In this document: positions 18,831-28,152 of the stretch, piece by piece
Numbering within the stretch: position 1 is the first letter of the stretch
How the letters are laid out: every line of letters starts with the position of its first letter
Assembly (NCBI RefSeq): GCF_022760755.1
Contig: NZ_JAIVFP010000001.1
Coordinates: forward strand, 3,514,001 to 3,578,000
Origin: Candidatus Rhodoblastus alkanivorans
Lineage (GTDB): Bacteria; Pseudomonadota; Alphaproteobacteria; Rhizobiales; Beijerinckiaceae
DNA: 64,000 bases
Direction: 5' to 3'
Made by a program: the position numbers and the translations under genes
The notes under the pieces: generated by a model
Database searches by the model: none
What the model was told of the DNA's origin: nothing
Seen by the model: only the letters and a program-made list of their open reading frames with translations

Positions 18831-20041
18831 ACCGCGCCCAGCCGCTCGACATGGCGCGCGAGCGTCGGCGGATCGGCCCAGAATTGGTCGTAACAGGCGT
18901 TGGACATCGACGTGACCAAAGCGTCGTCCTTGGCCTTGACCAGGGATTGCGCGAGCGAATCCGGATTGGCGCTCTGAAACCACAGGCCGCTGACGCCGTT
19001 CTCGACCTCTTCGCGGCCCGCGCAGCCGTCCGAGACGATGATCGGCGTGCCCATGGCCTTGGCCTCCAGCACCGTGAGCGGCTGGCCCTCGAACCACAAA
19101 GAGGGGAAGACCAGGGCGCGGGCGTTGCGCATCAAAACCTTGACCTCGTCCGGCGATTTCCAGCCGAGCAGCCGCGCCTCCGGATAAGTCGCCCGCACAG
19201 CTTCGAGCGCAGGCCCGTCGCCGGCGAAGACCGGGGTCACGCCCGCCTTGCGCGCGGCTTCCGCAAACAGCAACGGCCCCTTTTCCGTCGATACGCGCCC
19301 GACGAACAGAAAATCGCCGCTCGCAGCTTGCGGCTTACGGCCGAGATCGAGGCAATCGATGGGATTGGAGATTGCATGGACCCGCGCGCCATTGGGCAGG
19401 CGATGGGCGACCACGCCGGCCTGAAAGCGCGAGATGAGGATGAAATCGTCGAAAGTCCGCGGCAGGCGGGCGACGCGCTCCATCACCGTCTGGCGCAGGC
19501 AGCGCCACACTTTCCGCGGATAAGTGCGGGAATCGCAATGGGTCGCCCAGCACGCCGCCGACAGCGGGGTCAGCTCGCAGACATGGTTCTGCTGATAATT
19601 GTAGAAGCCGCCATTGGGGCAGAACATGAAATATTCATGCATCGTATAGACCGCCGGCAGGCCCGACTGTTGGATCGGCCGCGCGATCGAAGCCGAAAGC
19701 GCCTTGGCCCAGCCGTGGACATGGACGATGGTCTTTTCGCCCTTCAGGCGCGAGAGCAGCCTGCGCATTTCCGTCTCGGCCCGGAAATTCCAGGTTCCCT
19801 GCACGGCGGCCGCCGCCTTCGATTCATTGCCGAGCAGGTCGGCCTGGTCGAGGCAGATCACCTCGATCCCGGCCTCGGCGAGACGCGGATCGACCGGCGC
19901 GGCGGCGGCGAAGACGATCGGATTATAGCGCGCCTTTTTGAGCCCGAGCGCGCTTTCCAGCGCCACCTTGGCCTGCCCGCCGGTGATCGAGGCGTGATCG
20001 ATCGCGATGACGATATTGATGCCGGAGCTGTTTGCGCTCAT
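18791..20041 (-). CDS. Family 4 glycosyltransferase
   Basis: A 416-residue GT-B glycosyltransferase, opposite in strand to its EPS neighbours. It starts MSANSSGINIVIAIDHAS at the ATG at 20041; the longer open frame upstream is a shadow of the DUF423 gene. Motifs: GGQAKVALESALG, VYTMHEYFMFCPNGGFYN with a cysteine-rich insertion (CELTPLSAACWATHC, unusual but seen in some GT4 enzymes), FVGRVSTEKGPLLFAEA, and FPSLWFEGQPLTVLEAKAMGTPIIVSD carrying the E-x7-E pair. The cysteines near residues 155-175 could bind zinc or form a structural knot. Likely EPS synthesis. Confidence 0.85.
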   Translation of the reverse strand: MSANSSGINIVIAIDHASITGGQAKVALESALGLKKARYNPIVFAAAAPVDPRLAEAGIEVICLDQADLLGNESKAAAAVQGTWNFRAETEMRRLLSRLKGEKTIVHVHGWAKALSASIARPIQQSGLPAVYTMHEYFMFCPNGGFYNYQQNHVCELTPLSAACWATHCDSRTYPRKVWRCLRQTVMERVARLPRTFDDFILISRFQAGVVAHRLPNGARVHAISNPIDCLDLGRKPQAASGDFLFVGRVSTEKGPLLFAEAARKAGVTPVFAGDGPALEAVRATYPEARLLGWKSPDEVKVLMRNARALVFPSLWFEGQPLTVLEAKAMGTPIIVSDGCAGREEVENGVSGLWFQSANPDSLAQSLVKAKDDALVTSMSNACYDQFWADPPTLARHVERLGAVYGEMLERRRAAA

Positions 20042-20114
20042 CAATGTTCCCGCCGAGCCTGAGCCGTCCAAGCCGCGACAATGGCTCAAAACTTTTTCGG
20101 AAGGCTGAAGAACC

Positions 20115-20495
20115 ATGGGAAAAATCCTTGACGCCCTGAACGCCTGCGCCGGCCTGTTCGGGTTCTGCGGCGTCGCCGCCGCGGCCGCCGCAGCCCATGT
20201 GTCGGGCGCCGAAAATCTTCGCTCCGTCGCACTCATCCTGCTGGTCCACGCCGCCGCTCTGCTCGCCATCACCGCCCGCGCCCGGGAGGCCTCGCCGGGC
20301 GCGCGGCTGTGGTTCGTCTCGGCGCTGGCGATCGCGCTCGGCGCGGCGCTGTTTTCCGCCGCCGTGACGCTCCTGACCCTGCGCGGCCCCGGTCCCTTCC
20401 TGTGGGCGGCGCCGGTCGGCGGGACGACCACCATGCTCGGCTGGCTCGTCGTCTGCGCCGCCGGTCTCGTCGACCTCTTCAGACGCTACCCTTAA
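20115..20495 (+). CDS. DUF423-family small membrane protein
   Basis: A 126-residue protein with four TM helices matching the DUF423 (YgdD/TMEM256-like) family: a GLFGFCGVAAAAAAAH first helix, a LRSVALILLVHAAALLA segment, GAALFSAAVT and a glycine-rich GPFLWAAPVGGTTTMLGWL end. Function is unknown in all members. It sits between EPS glycosyltransferase genes, probably by chance, with its own start 74 bases from the divergent transferase. Confidence 0.82.
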   Translation: MGKILDALNACAGLFGFCGVAAAAAAAHVSGAENLRSVALILLVHAAALLAITARAREASPGARLWFVSALAIALGAALFSAAVTLLTLRGPGPFLWAAPVGGTTTMLGWLVVCAAGLVDLFRRYP

Positions 20496-20543
20496 TTAAC
20501 GCCGGGCTTTTATCCTGTCCGCAATCGGGCGCGCGGGTCAGGG

Positions 20544-21686
20544 ATGAAAGTCGCAATCGTTCATGAATGGCTGGTGACGCGCGCGGGCTCGGAAAAAGTC
20601 GTCGAGGAAATCCTCGCCCTCTATCCGGAAGCCGACCTCTTCACCTTGATCTGCGCCTTGCCGCCCGGTCAGGACGACATGATCCGGGGCCGCAAGGTCA
20701 CGACCTCCTTTCTGCAGAATCTGTGGGGCGCGCATAAAAGGCATCGCCTGTTCATGCCGCTGATGCCGCTCGCGGTCGAGCAATTCGACCTTTCCGGCTA
20801 TGATCTGGTTATTTCCTCGTCCCATGCGGTCGCCAAGGGCGTCATCACCGGGCCGAACCAGATCCACATTTCCTATATCCACTCGCCCATGCGCTACGCC
20901 TGGGATCTCCAGCACACCTATCTCGCCGAATCCGGCCTGTCGCGCGGCTTCGGCTCGGCTTTGGCCCGCATTCTCCTGCATTACCTGCGCATATGGGACA
21001 TCCGCACCGCCAACGGGCCGGAGCGCATGGTCGCCAATTCGGCCTATATCGCCCGGCGCATCGCCAAGGTCTATCGGCGCGAGGCGGATGTGGTGTTCCC
21101 GCCGGTCGATATCGCCGCCATGCCCTTCTCCGCTCATCGCGAAAATTTCTATCTCGCCGCCTCGCGCATGGCGCCTTACAAGCGCATGGCGCTGATCGTC
21201 AGCGCCTTCGCCCGCATGCCGGACAAGAAGCTGGTGGTGATCGGCGACGGCCCGGAACTGCCGCTGGTGCGCCGCATCGCGACCTCCAATATCGAAGTGC
21301 TCGGCTATCTCGACGACGCCGGCCTGCGCGACTACATGCGCCGCGCAAAAGCCTTCGTCTTCGCGGCGGAGGAGGATTTCGGCATCATGCCGGTCGAGGC
21401 GCAGGCGTGCGGCGCGCCGGTCATCGCCTTCGGGCGCGGCGGCGCTCTGGAGACGATCGTCGGCCCCGAGGGCGTCCGGCCGACAGGCCTGTTCTTCGAC
21501 TGCCAGAGCGAGGAAGCGATCATCGCCGCGGTGCGGCGGTTCGACGCCGAGGCCGCGCGTTTCGCCCCGGAAAACTGCCGCGCCAACGCCGCGCGCTTCT
21601 CGCGCGAGGCCTTCCGCGCCCATTTCAAGGCCATCGTGGACGAGGAGATCGCGCGCGCGGCCGGATCCTTGCGGAAGGCCGCCTGA
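20544..21686 (+). CDS. Family 4 glycosyltransferase (mannosyltransferase-like)
   Basis: A 380-residue GT4 enzyme that starts MKVAIVHEWLVTRAGSEKV. It contains the block SYIHSPMRYAWD (about 112-123) typical of a subfamily found in EPS clusters and annotated as mannosyl- or rhamnosyltransferases. The nucleotide-binding half has AASRMAPYKRMALIVSAF, VIGDGPE and AAEEDFGIMPVEAQACGAPVIAFGRGG. No membrane segment; peripheral at the inner membrane. Last gene of the EPS locus on this side, followed by a strong hairpin. Confidence 0.87.
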   Translation: MKVAIVHEWLVTRAGSEKVVEEILALYPEADLFTLICALPPGQDDMIRGRKVTTSFLQNLWGAHKRHRLFMPLMPLAVEQFDLSGYDLVISSSHAVAKGVITGPNQIHISYIHSPMRYAWDLQHTYLAESGLSRGFGSALARILLHYLRIWDIRTANGPERMVANSAYIARRIAKVYRREADVVFPPVDIAAMPFSAHRENFYLAASRMAPYKRMALIVSAFARMPDKKLVVIGDGPELPLVRRIATSNIEVLGYLDDAGLRDYMRRAKAFVFAAEEDFGIMPVEAQACGAPVIAFGRGGALETIVGPEGVRPTGLFFDCQSEEAIIAAVRRFDAEAARFAPENCRANAARFSREAFRAHFKAIVDEEIARAAGSLRKAA

Positions 21687-21731
21687 AGGCATATTTTCAC
21701 AAAAACGCTGGAAAGACCTTGGACATAGGAT

Positions 21732-21778
21732 GCGGTCGCGATGCTCCGCGGCGCGACCGCTCTCAGCTTTTTGCTGTT
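21732..21778 (+). terminator. Rho-independent terminator after the EPS glycosyltransferase
   Basis: GCGGTCGCG (21732-21740) pairs perfectly with CGCGACCGC (21752-21760), followed by TCTCAGCTTTTTGCTGTTT. It lies in the gap between the glycosyltransferase stop and the AsmA-like start. Confidence 0.6.
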
Positions 21779-21811
21779 TGCCGCAGCGGAGCGGACGGCT
21801 ATTCTCGGGAA

Positions 21812-23644
21812 ATGAAAATCAACGCCGTATGGGCCAAAATCAACGTCAGATGGATTCTGGCCGCGGTCGTCGTCGTGCTGCTGGCGCTCGCCGCCGCGCC
21901 CTGGACCGTGTCGCAGAGCGCGCAGATCGACGCGATCAAAAGGGAAATCCGCGGTTCGTCGGACATACGGCTCGCCTCGCACGGGCGGTCGGTCTTCGCC
22001 ATGCTGCCGCGCCCGCATATCCGCATCTATGACGTCCAGCTCGACTATCGCGACGGCGCCGCGACCGTCGAAGCCTCCAGCCTGAGGGTCGATCTCGGGC
22101 TTTCCGGCCTTTTGACCCGCCGGCTCAGCATCGCGCGGGTGGTGCTCGCCAACGCCGTCATCACCATCGATCCGGCGCGCGCGCGGATCGACGGCCCGAT
22201 CGTCGCGGCGAAGTCGCACTGGGACTCTCCGCCGGACGAGGTCGAGGCCACCAACGCCAAGGCGTTTCTGAAGCGCACGGACGGCCCGCCCCAGGCCATC
22301 GCCGACCAATGCGACGCGCGGCTCGACTTCAGCCGCGCCAGCGCGCCGGTTTCGCTCATTGGCCATTGCGCCGCCCTGCCGGCGCTGAATGACGACGACT
22401 CCCCGACCCGCTTCGCGCTCTGGGTCGCCAAGCCCAACAATTTGCGCAAGGGGGGAGAGAGCCCGGTCACGTTGCGCGCCGAGGGCGACGCCTTCCATCT
22501 CAATCTCAACGGCGCCTTCACGCTCACGCCCAAGCCCCATTTCCATGGCCGCGTCGCCGGCCTCGCGCCCTCGCTGCGTCAGGTCGCCGACTGGTTCGGA
22601 CTGACCCTTCCTCTGCCCGGCCGCTATCGCGACGTGTCGGTCCAGGGCGAGGCGACGATCGACCCGGGCGCTCTGTCCTTCTCGCCGCTGTCCGTCACGC
22701 TCGACGGCAATTCCCTCGACGGCGCCGCCTCCGTGCGTCTCGACACGCTGCGGCCGCAAATCTCGGCCACGCTCGCCGGCGCCGACGTCAATCTCGACCC
22801 GATGTTCGAGGACGTTCCCTCGCCCTCGGCCAATGGGCAATGGAGTCACGAAACTTTCGCGCCCTCGCGCCTCGGCGCCGCCGATCTCGATCTGCGGCTT
22901 TCCGCGAGCCACGCCCGCCTTGGGGAGTTCCGGGCCGACGACGCCGCATTGTCGGCGATCCTGAAGAACGGCCGCCTCGACCTGTCGCTCGCCGGCGCCT
23001 CGGCCTATTCCGGCCAGATTCATGCGCGCGCGATCGTCGCGGAAGGCGCCGAGGGGCTGGACGTGCGCGGCTCCGCCTCGGTCGAAAAGATCGACGCCTC
23101 CGCCTTTCTCTGGGACGTCTTCCGGCGCCAAACCGTCTCCGGAACGGCGCGCGGCGCCGTCAGTTTCGAAACCAATGGCCAATCCTTCTACGATTTTGCC
23201 GATCATCTCGACGCGCGCGGCGATTTCAGCATCGAAAACGGCGAGGTTTACGGCCTCGATCTCGACCTCGCCTTCCGCCGCATGGAGCGCCAGCCTTTGA
23301 CCGCCGGGATCGAATTGCGTTCCGGCCGCACCGCCTTCGACCAGCTCTCCGCCAAATTCGACGTCATCCAGGGCCAGGCCGAAATCGAGGAGGGCGCGGC
23401 GCGAGAGGACGGCATTGCGCTCTATTTCTCGGGCCGCGCCCGGATCGCCGATCGCACCGTGGACCTGCATGCGGTGGCGACCCGCGCTCCGCCCGCCGGG
23501 TCCGACGCCAAGCCGCTGCAGATCGGCTTCACCCTGTCCGGGGCCTGGGACGACGCCGTGCTCGCGCCCGACGCGCTTGGCCTGATCCAGCGCTCCGACG
23601 CCGCGGCGCCGCTCCTGCCCAAGCCGCAACCGCCGCAGAACTAG
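21812..23644 (+). CDS. AsmA-like inner-membrane/periplasmic protein
   Basis: A 610-residue protein with one N-terminal signal anchor (about 10-32, WILAAVVVVLLALAAAPWTV) and a long periplasmic part with the AsmA pattern of repeating beta strands. An N-terminal block (IRLASHGRSVFAMLPRPHIRIYDVQL) and a C-terminal AsmA_2 block (SFETNGQSFYDFADHLDARGDFSIENGEVYGLDLDLAFRRME) are both visible. Relatives (AsmA, TamB) move phospholipid to or maintain the outer membrane. The ATG at 21812 was chosen because the upstream open frame shadows the glycosyltransferase. No tight operon. Confidence 0.82.
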   Translation: MKINAVWAKINVRWILAAVVVVLLALAAAPWTVSQSAQIDAIKREIRGSSDIRLASHGRSVFAMLPRPHIRIYDVQLDYRDGAATVEASSLRVDLGLSGLLTRRLSIARVVLANAVITIDPARARIDGPIVAAKSHWDSPPDEVEATNAKAFLKRTDGPPQAIADQCDARLDFSRASAPVSLIGHCAALPALNDDDSPTRFALWVAKPNNLRKGGESPVTLRAEGDAFHLNLNGAFTLTPKPHFHGRVAGLAPSLRQVADWFGLTLPLPGRYRDVSVQGEATIDPGALSFSPLSVTLDGNSLDGAASVRLDTLRPQISATLAGADVNLDPMFEDVPSPSANGQWSHETFAPSRLGAADLDLRLSASHARLGEFRADDAALSAILKNGRLDLSLAGASAYSGQIHARAIVAEGAEGLDVRGSASVEKIDASAFLWDVFRRQTVSGTARGAVSFETNGQSFYDFADHLDARGDFSIENGEVYGLDLDLAFRRMERQPLTAGIELRSGRTAFDQLSAKFDVIQGQAEIEEGAAREDGIALYFSGRARIADRTVDLHAVATRAPPAGSDAKPLQIGFTLSGAWDDAVLAPDALGLIQRSDAAAPLLPKPQPPQN

Positions 23645-23732
23645 CGTATATTCCCGAAAAGCGGCTCCGATTTTTGGACAGGAACCGAAGGTCCGCGTTA
23701 GCGGATATGCGCAAAACAAAAAGTAAGAACCC

Positions 23733-24611
23733 ATGTTCATCCGGCAGTTCGAATATCTCGACGCCCTCGCCCGCGAAAAGCACTTCCGGCGCGCCGCCGA
23801 GGCCTGCCATGTTTCGCAGCCCACCCTGTCATCCGCGCTTGCGCAGTTGGAGGACGAACTCGGCGTGCTGCTCATCGAGCGTGATTCGCGCTTTCAGGGC
23901 CTGACGCCGGAAGGCGACATCGTTCTCGCCCGCGCGCGGCGGGTGCTGGTCGAAATCGAGATGATGCGCGCCGAAATCGCCGAGGCGCGCGACGGGATTT
24001 CCGGCAAGCTGCGCCTTGGCGTCATTCCCACCGCCCTGCCGCTCGCCGTTCACGTCACCGCACCATTCTGCGCCGCCTGCCCCGCCGTGACGCTGGAGAT
24101 TCTGTCGCTGACCTCGGCGGAAATTCTGGCGCGGCTGCATAATTTCGAACTCGACGCCGGCATGACCTACCTCGACAACGAACCCCTGTCCGGGGTTATC
24201 GCCAAGCCGATCTATGCCGAAACCTATTGCCTGCTGACCCGCGCCGACGGGCCGCTCGCCGACCGCGAGAACATCGCCTGGGCGGAGGCCGCCGAACTGA
24301 ACCTCTGCCTGCTCAGCGGCGACATGCAGAACCGCCGCATCATCGACGGCATTTTCCGTGCGGTCGGCAAGGCGCCCAAGCCGACCGTCGAGACCAATTC
24401 GATCTTCAATCTCTGCACCCACGCCACCATTCCCGGGGTGAACAGCATCGCGTCGGTCCAGGTGCTGGAGTTTTTCGGTTTGCCCCTCGGCGTCAAGGCG
24501 CTGCCGCTGGTCGAGCCGGAGGCGCGGCGGATCATCGGCCTTGTCGCAGCCGACCGCGACCCGGCGCCGCCGCTCGCCCGGCGCCTGATGCAAAGCGCCG
24601 CCGCGCTGTGA
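23733..24611 (+). CDS. LysR-family transcriptional regulator
   Basis: A 292-residue LTTR. The winged HTH is at 1-60 (MFIRQFEYLDALAREKHFRRAA, then SQPTLSSALAQLEDELG), followed by a linker helix and a periplasmic-binding-like effector domain (90-290, KLRLGVIPTALPL). The sequence is closest in feel to regulators seen near formate dehydrogenase or cyanate genes, but no such target lies here. The upstream gap (23645-23732) holds an inverted piece of the REP-like core (CCCGAAAAGCGGCTCC). Effector and targets unknown. Confidence 0.88.
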   Translation: MFIRQFEYLDALAREKHFRRAAEACHVSQPTLSSALAQLEDELGVLLIERDSRFQGLTPEGDIVLARARRVLVEIEMMRAEIAEARDGISGKLRLGVIPTALPLAVHVTAPFCAACPAVTLEILSLTSAEILARLHNFELDAGMTYLDNEPLSGVIAKPIYAETYCLLTRADGPLADRENIAWAEAAELNLCLLSGDMQNRRIIDGIFRAVGKAPKPTVETNSIFNLCTHATIPGVNSIASVQVLEFFGLPLGVKALPLVEPEARRIIGLVAADRDPAPPLARRLMQSAAAL

Positions 24612-24651
24612 AGGCCCCGTAGATTTCCCACCTTGCGGACGCGCGCGATGG

Positions 24652-25974
24652 ATGAAAACATTTCGGTCGGGGCACGCCATGATCCAGACCGCCACGACCG
24701 CCGCTGAAATCACTCTCGGACGGGAAGCCCTGCCGGGCCTCCTCGCAATCCCGGCCGATCCGCGCGGCCTGGTCCTCTTCGCCCACGGCTCGGGGTCGAG
24801 CCGATTCAGCCCGCGCAATCGTCAGGTCGCCGACGCGCTCAACGCCGCGGGCTATGCGACCCTTTTATTCGACCTGCTCACCGAAGAGGAGGCGCAGGAC
24901 CGGCGCAAGGTCTTCGACATCCAATTACTGGGCTGCCGTCTTGTCGAAGCCATCGACTGGGCGCGCGAGGACGACCGCGTGTTTTCCCTTCCCTTCGGCC
25001 TGTTCGGGGCAAGCACGGGCGCCGCCGCGGCCATTCTCGCCGCCGTCGTCCAGCGCAGCGAGATCGCGGCCGTGGTCTCGCGCGGCGGCCGGCCCGATCT
25101 CGCCGGATCGGGACTGGAGGAATTGGCGGCGCCCATCCTTTTCATCGTCGGCGGCGACGACGACGAGGTCCTGGAGTTCAACCGCGCCGCCCAAAAACAT
25201 TGCCATGCCAAGACCCAACTGCGCATCATCCCCGGCGCGACCCATCTGTTCGAAGAGCCGGGCGCGCTGGACCAGGTCGTCGAGGCCGCAGCGCTTTGGT
25301 TCGACCTTTATCTGCGGCCCCGGCCGATCCGCTTCGACGACCGCGAGGCCGCCGGCCGCGTCCTCGCCCGCGCGCTCGTGCGGCGCGCGCCGGAAAACCC
25401 CGTGGTTTACGCTTTGCCGCGCGGCGGCGTTCCCGTCGCGGCGCCGATCGCACGCGCGCTCGGCGCCCCGCTCGACCTCATTCTCGCGCGCAAGATCGGG
25501 ACGCCCGGCAATCCGGAGCTGGCGCTCGGCGCCGCGGTGGACGGCGAAAAACGGGACATCGTCATCAACCACGACATCGCTGTCGCCCTCCATTTCAAGG
25601 ACGCCGAAATCCAGCGCCTCGCCGCGCGCGAATTCGCCGAAATCGAGCGGCGGCGCCGGATCTATCTTGGCGACGCGCCGCCGGTCTCCGCGCACGGGCG
25701 CGCCGCCGTCGTGGTCGATGACGGCGTCGCGACCGGAGCGAGCATGGAGGCGGCGCTGCGCGCCGTGCGCCGGCGCGATCCGCAAAAGATCATCCTCGCG
25801 CTTCCGGTCGCGCCGCCGGACTCGCTCGAACGCCTCATGGCCCTTGCCGATGAGACCGTCTGCCTCGCCACGCCCGCCAATTTCTTCGGGGTCGGACAGT
25901 TCTACCGGAACTTCCACCAGATCGAGGACGACCAGGTGATCCGCACGCTGGCCGAATTCAGCGGGCGACGCTGA
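24652..25974 (+). CDS. Dienelactone-hydrolase-like/phosphoribosyltransferase fusion
   Basis: A 440-residue two-domain protein. Residues about 20-225 are an alpha/beta hydrolase (LFAHGSGSSRFSPRN oxyanion region, nucleophile FGASTGAA with Ser near 121, GGDDDEV acid, GATHLF with the catalytic His). Residues about 230-435 are a type I phosphoribosyltransferase (YALPRGGVPVAAPIARAL and the PRPP loop VVVDDGVATGAS near 360). Fusions of these two domains are known, commonly in the opposite order. The substrates are unknown. A second ATG at 24679 is an equally plausible start. Convergent with the sensor kinase gene, overlapping by 17 bases. Confidence 0.85.
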   Translation: MKTFRSGHAMIQTATTAAEITLGREALPGLLAIPADPRGLVLFAHGSGSSRFSPRNRQVADALNAAGYATLLFDLLTEEEAQDRRKVFDIQLLGCRLVEAIDWAREDDRVFSLPFGLFGASTGAAAAILAAVVQRSEIAAVVSRGGRPDLAGSGLEELAAPILFIVGGDDDEVLEFNRAAQKHCHAKTQLRIIPGATHLFEEPGALDQVVEAAALWFDLYLRPRPIRFDDREAAGRVLARALVRRAPENPVVYALPRGGVPVAAPIARALGAPLDLILARKIGTPGNPELALGAAVDGEKRDIVINHDIAVALHFKDAEIQRLAAREFAEIERRRRIYLGDAPPVSAHGRAAVVVDDGVATGASMEAALRAVRRRDPQKIILALPVAPPDSLERLMALADETVCLATPANFFGVGQFYRNFHQIEDDQVIRTLAEFSGRR

Positions 25975-27913
25975 CCTCCTCCACAGCCGCATCCGGGACG
26001 CCGCCATAGTCGGAACAAAGCGGCAGCTCGAATTCGAAGATGGAGCCGCGCGGCGCGTTCGGCCGATAGGCGATGGCGCCGCCGTGGCTCTCGACAATGC
26101 TCTTGCTGATGGACAGGCCGACGCCCATCCCGTCATGCCTTGTGGTGAAGAAAGGCTCGAACAATTGCGGGACGGCGTCGCCGGCCACCCCCGCGCCATT
26201 GTCCGCGACGGCGATCCGGACGCGGTCGCGTCCGACTCGGCTGGTCTCGACGACGATCTCCGGCGTCTCGGCGTCGATCAGGGCGTCGTCGGCGTTGCGC
26301 AGCAGATTGACGAGAACCTGTTGGATCAGGATCGGCTCAGCAAGGACGCGCGCGTCGTCGAGTTCGCTTGGGACCGGCGCGCGGACGATTTTCGCATGAG
26401 AGCGCAGCGAAACCAGTTCGAGCGCGTCGTCGATCAGCGCGGCCACCGCGACCTCGCGTTGCTCCGGCGGACGCTTTTCGATGAAGCCGCGCAGCCGCTT
26501 CAGGATTTCCGTCGCCCGCCGCGCCTGCTCCTCGATCTTGCCGATCAGCCCAGGCTCGGGCGCCTTGCCCTTGGTCGCGAGCGCCCGGCGATAGGCGGCG
26601 GCGAAATTCAAGATAGCGGCGAGAGGCTGGCCCACTTCATGCGCGAGGCCCGCGACCATTTCGCCCATGTCGTTGAGCCGGCTGACATGGGCCAGTTCCT
26701 CGCGCAGCAGGCTCACCCGGCGCCGCTCGGCCTCGATCGGGCTCAGGTCGCGCATGATCCCGACGAAAAGCACGTCGCCGTTCAAAGCCGCCTCGCTCAC
26801 CGTGAGCTCGAGCGGGAAGACTTCGCCGTTCTTGCGCAGGCCCTCGACCACGCGCCGCTGCCCGATGATCTGTTTCACGCCGATCTGCCCCTGGGCGGCG
26901 CGAAGGCGATCGTCGCTGGCGACAAAAGGCTCGGACATCAGCAACTTGACGTCGCGCCCAAGCAGCTCCTCGGCGCGATGGCCGAAAATGTCCTCCGCCG
27001 CCGGATTGGCCGAGCGGATCATGCAGTCGGCGCCAATGGTCACGATGGCGTCCATCGCCGTGTCGAAAATGGCCTCGAGGCGCCTTTCGTTCTCGAAAAG
27101 CTCCTGCTGCATACGGATGCGCTCGGTGATGTCTTCCGCGAAAATGACGATACCGCCGATCTGCCCGCTGCCGAGCCGCCAGGGCCGGACCTCCCAGCGC
27201 ACCCAGCGCTCGCTCCCGTCGGCCAGCGGCGCCCCATCCTGCTCGCAGCGCACGGTCTCACCATTGAGCCCGCGGCGGTGCGCGTCTTTCCACGCTTCAG
27301 GAAGATTCGGATGAAGCGCATAATGCGATATCCCCTTCGCGTCGCCGTCGAGGTCGTTAATGTCGCGCCAGCGGGCGCTTGTCGCCAGATAATTCATGTC
27401 CTGATCGAACATGGCCATGGCCGCCGGCGTCTGTTCGACGAAATGGCGCAACTGCTCGGCCTCGACGCGAGCGAGTTCATCGGCGGCGCGCCGCGCGCGG
27501 ACGAGGAAATAGGGCAGACGCGCGAAGGCGATATAGGCCGCGGAATCGAACAGGAAATCGAAATAGACCGAGAAATGGACAAGGGGCGCGACCGGCTGCC
27601 CCAGAATCGATTGCACGACGCCGAGATGGCCGAAAAGCATGAAGACGGCGACAGAGGCGACACCGCCGGCGCCGCCGCACAGCAGGGCCGAGACGAAGAT
27701 GGCGGGATAGGCGACGTCCCGCCCTGCGAACAGGTCGAAGGCGTTGGGAAGGACGCTGATGATGAACAAGGAGCCGATAACGACGACGAGGCAGATCGAC
27801 GCCCGCAGGCTGAGCGGCGTCGCCGCCAGGGAGTCGAAGTAATGCAGCGCGCGCGCCTCCAGGGCCGAGGTCGCGCGCGACGCCGTATTGCCAAGCTCGC
27901 CGCGCTCGCCCAA
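25958..27913 (-). CDS. FixL-like PAS sensor histidine kinase
   Basis: A 651-residue kinase: four or five N-terminal TM helices (38-138), PAS 1 (about 155-265), PAS 2 (about 278-395), HisKA with His425 (GLAHEVGQPL) and HATPase (N box LVNLLRNADDA, DNGAGV, GVGLSISKSIVESHGG). PAS 2 is very like the FixL haem domain (FGHRAEELLGRDVKLLMSEP, then KNGEVFPLELTVSEA), but the position of the proximal haem histidine reads ASDDR (332-336), so haem O2 sensing as in FixL is doubtful. TTG start after GGGGG. Divergent from the FixJ-like regulator, its likely partner. Confidence 0.88.
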   Translation of the reverse strand: MGERGELGNTASRATSALEARALHYFDSLAATPLSLRASICLVVVIGSLFIISVLPNAFDLFAGRDVAYPAIFVSALLCGGAGGVASVAVFMLFGHLGVVQSILGQPVAPLVHFSVYFDFLFDSAAYIAFARLPYFLVRARRAADELARVEAEQLRHFVEQTPAAMAMFDQDMNYLATSARWRDINDLDGDAKGISHYALHPNLPEAWKDAHRRGLNGETVRCEQDGAPLADGSERWVRWEVRPWRLGSGQIGGIVIFAEDITERIRMQQELFENERRLEAIFDTAMDAIVTIGADCMIRSANPAAEDIFGHRAEELLGRDVKLLMSEPFVASDDRLRAAQGQIGVKQIIGQRRVVEGLRKNGEVFPLELTVSEAALNGDVLFVGIMRDLSPIEAERRRVSLLREELAHVSRLNDMGEMVAGLAHEVGQPLAAILNFAAAYRRALATKGKAPEPGLIGKIEEQARRATEILKRLRGFIEKRPPEQREVAVAALIDDALELVSLRSHAKIVRAPVPSELDDARVLAEPILIQQVLVNLLRNADDALIDAETPEIVVETSRVGRDRVRIAVADNGAGVAGDAVPQLFEPFFTTRHDGMGVGLSISKSIVESHGGAIAYRPNAPRGSIFEFELPLCSDYGGVPDAAVEEVSVAR

Positions 27914-28152
27914 TTTACGCCCCCGTTCCCCCGCCTATGCGGCAATTTAAGCAAGGTCCCTGCCAAAAAGCGGGACAGTCTAGCGCAATGCGCCGCCGCG
28001 TCCAACGTCCGCGCGGGGCGGCCCGGCGAATTGCGCCAAGGCAAATCATTTGGCTGGCCATGAGCGCATTCTTGACTTTAGCATATGATCGGTACAGCCT
28101 TGGGCCATACCAAAAAAGAGCAGGGCCGGACGCCGGGGAGGGAGCCTGGGCA

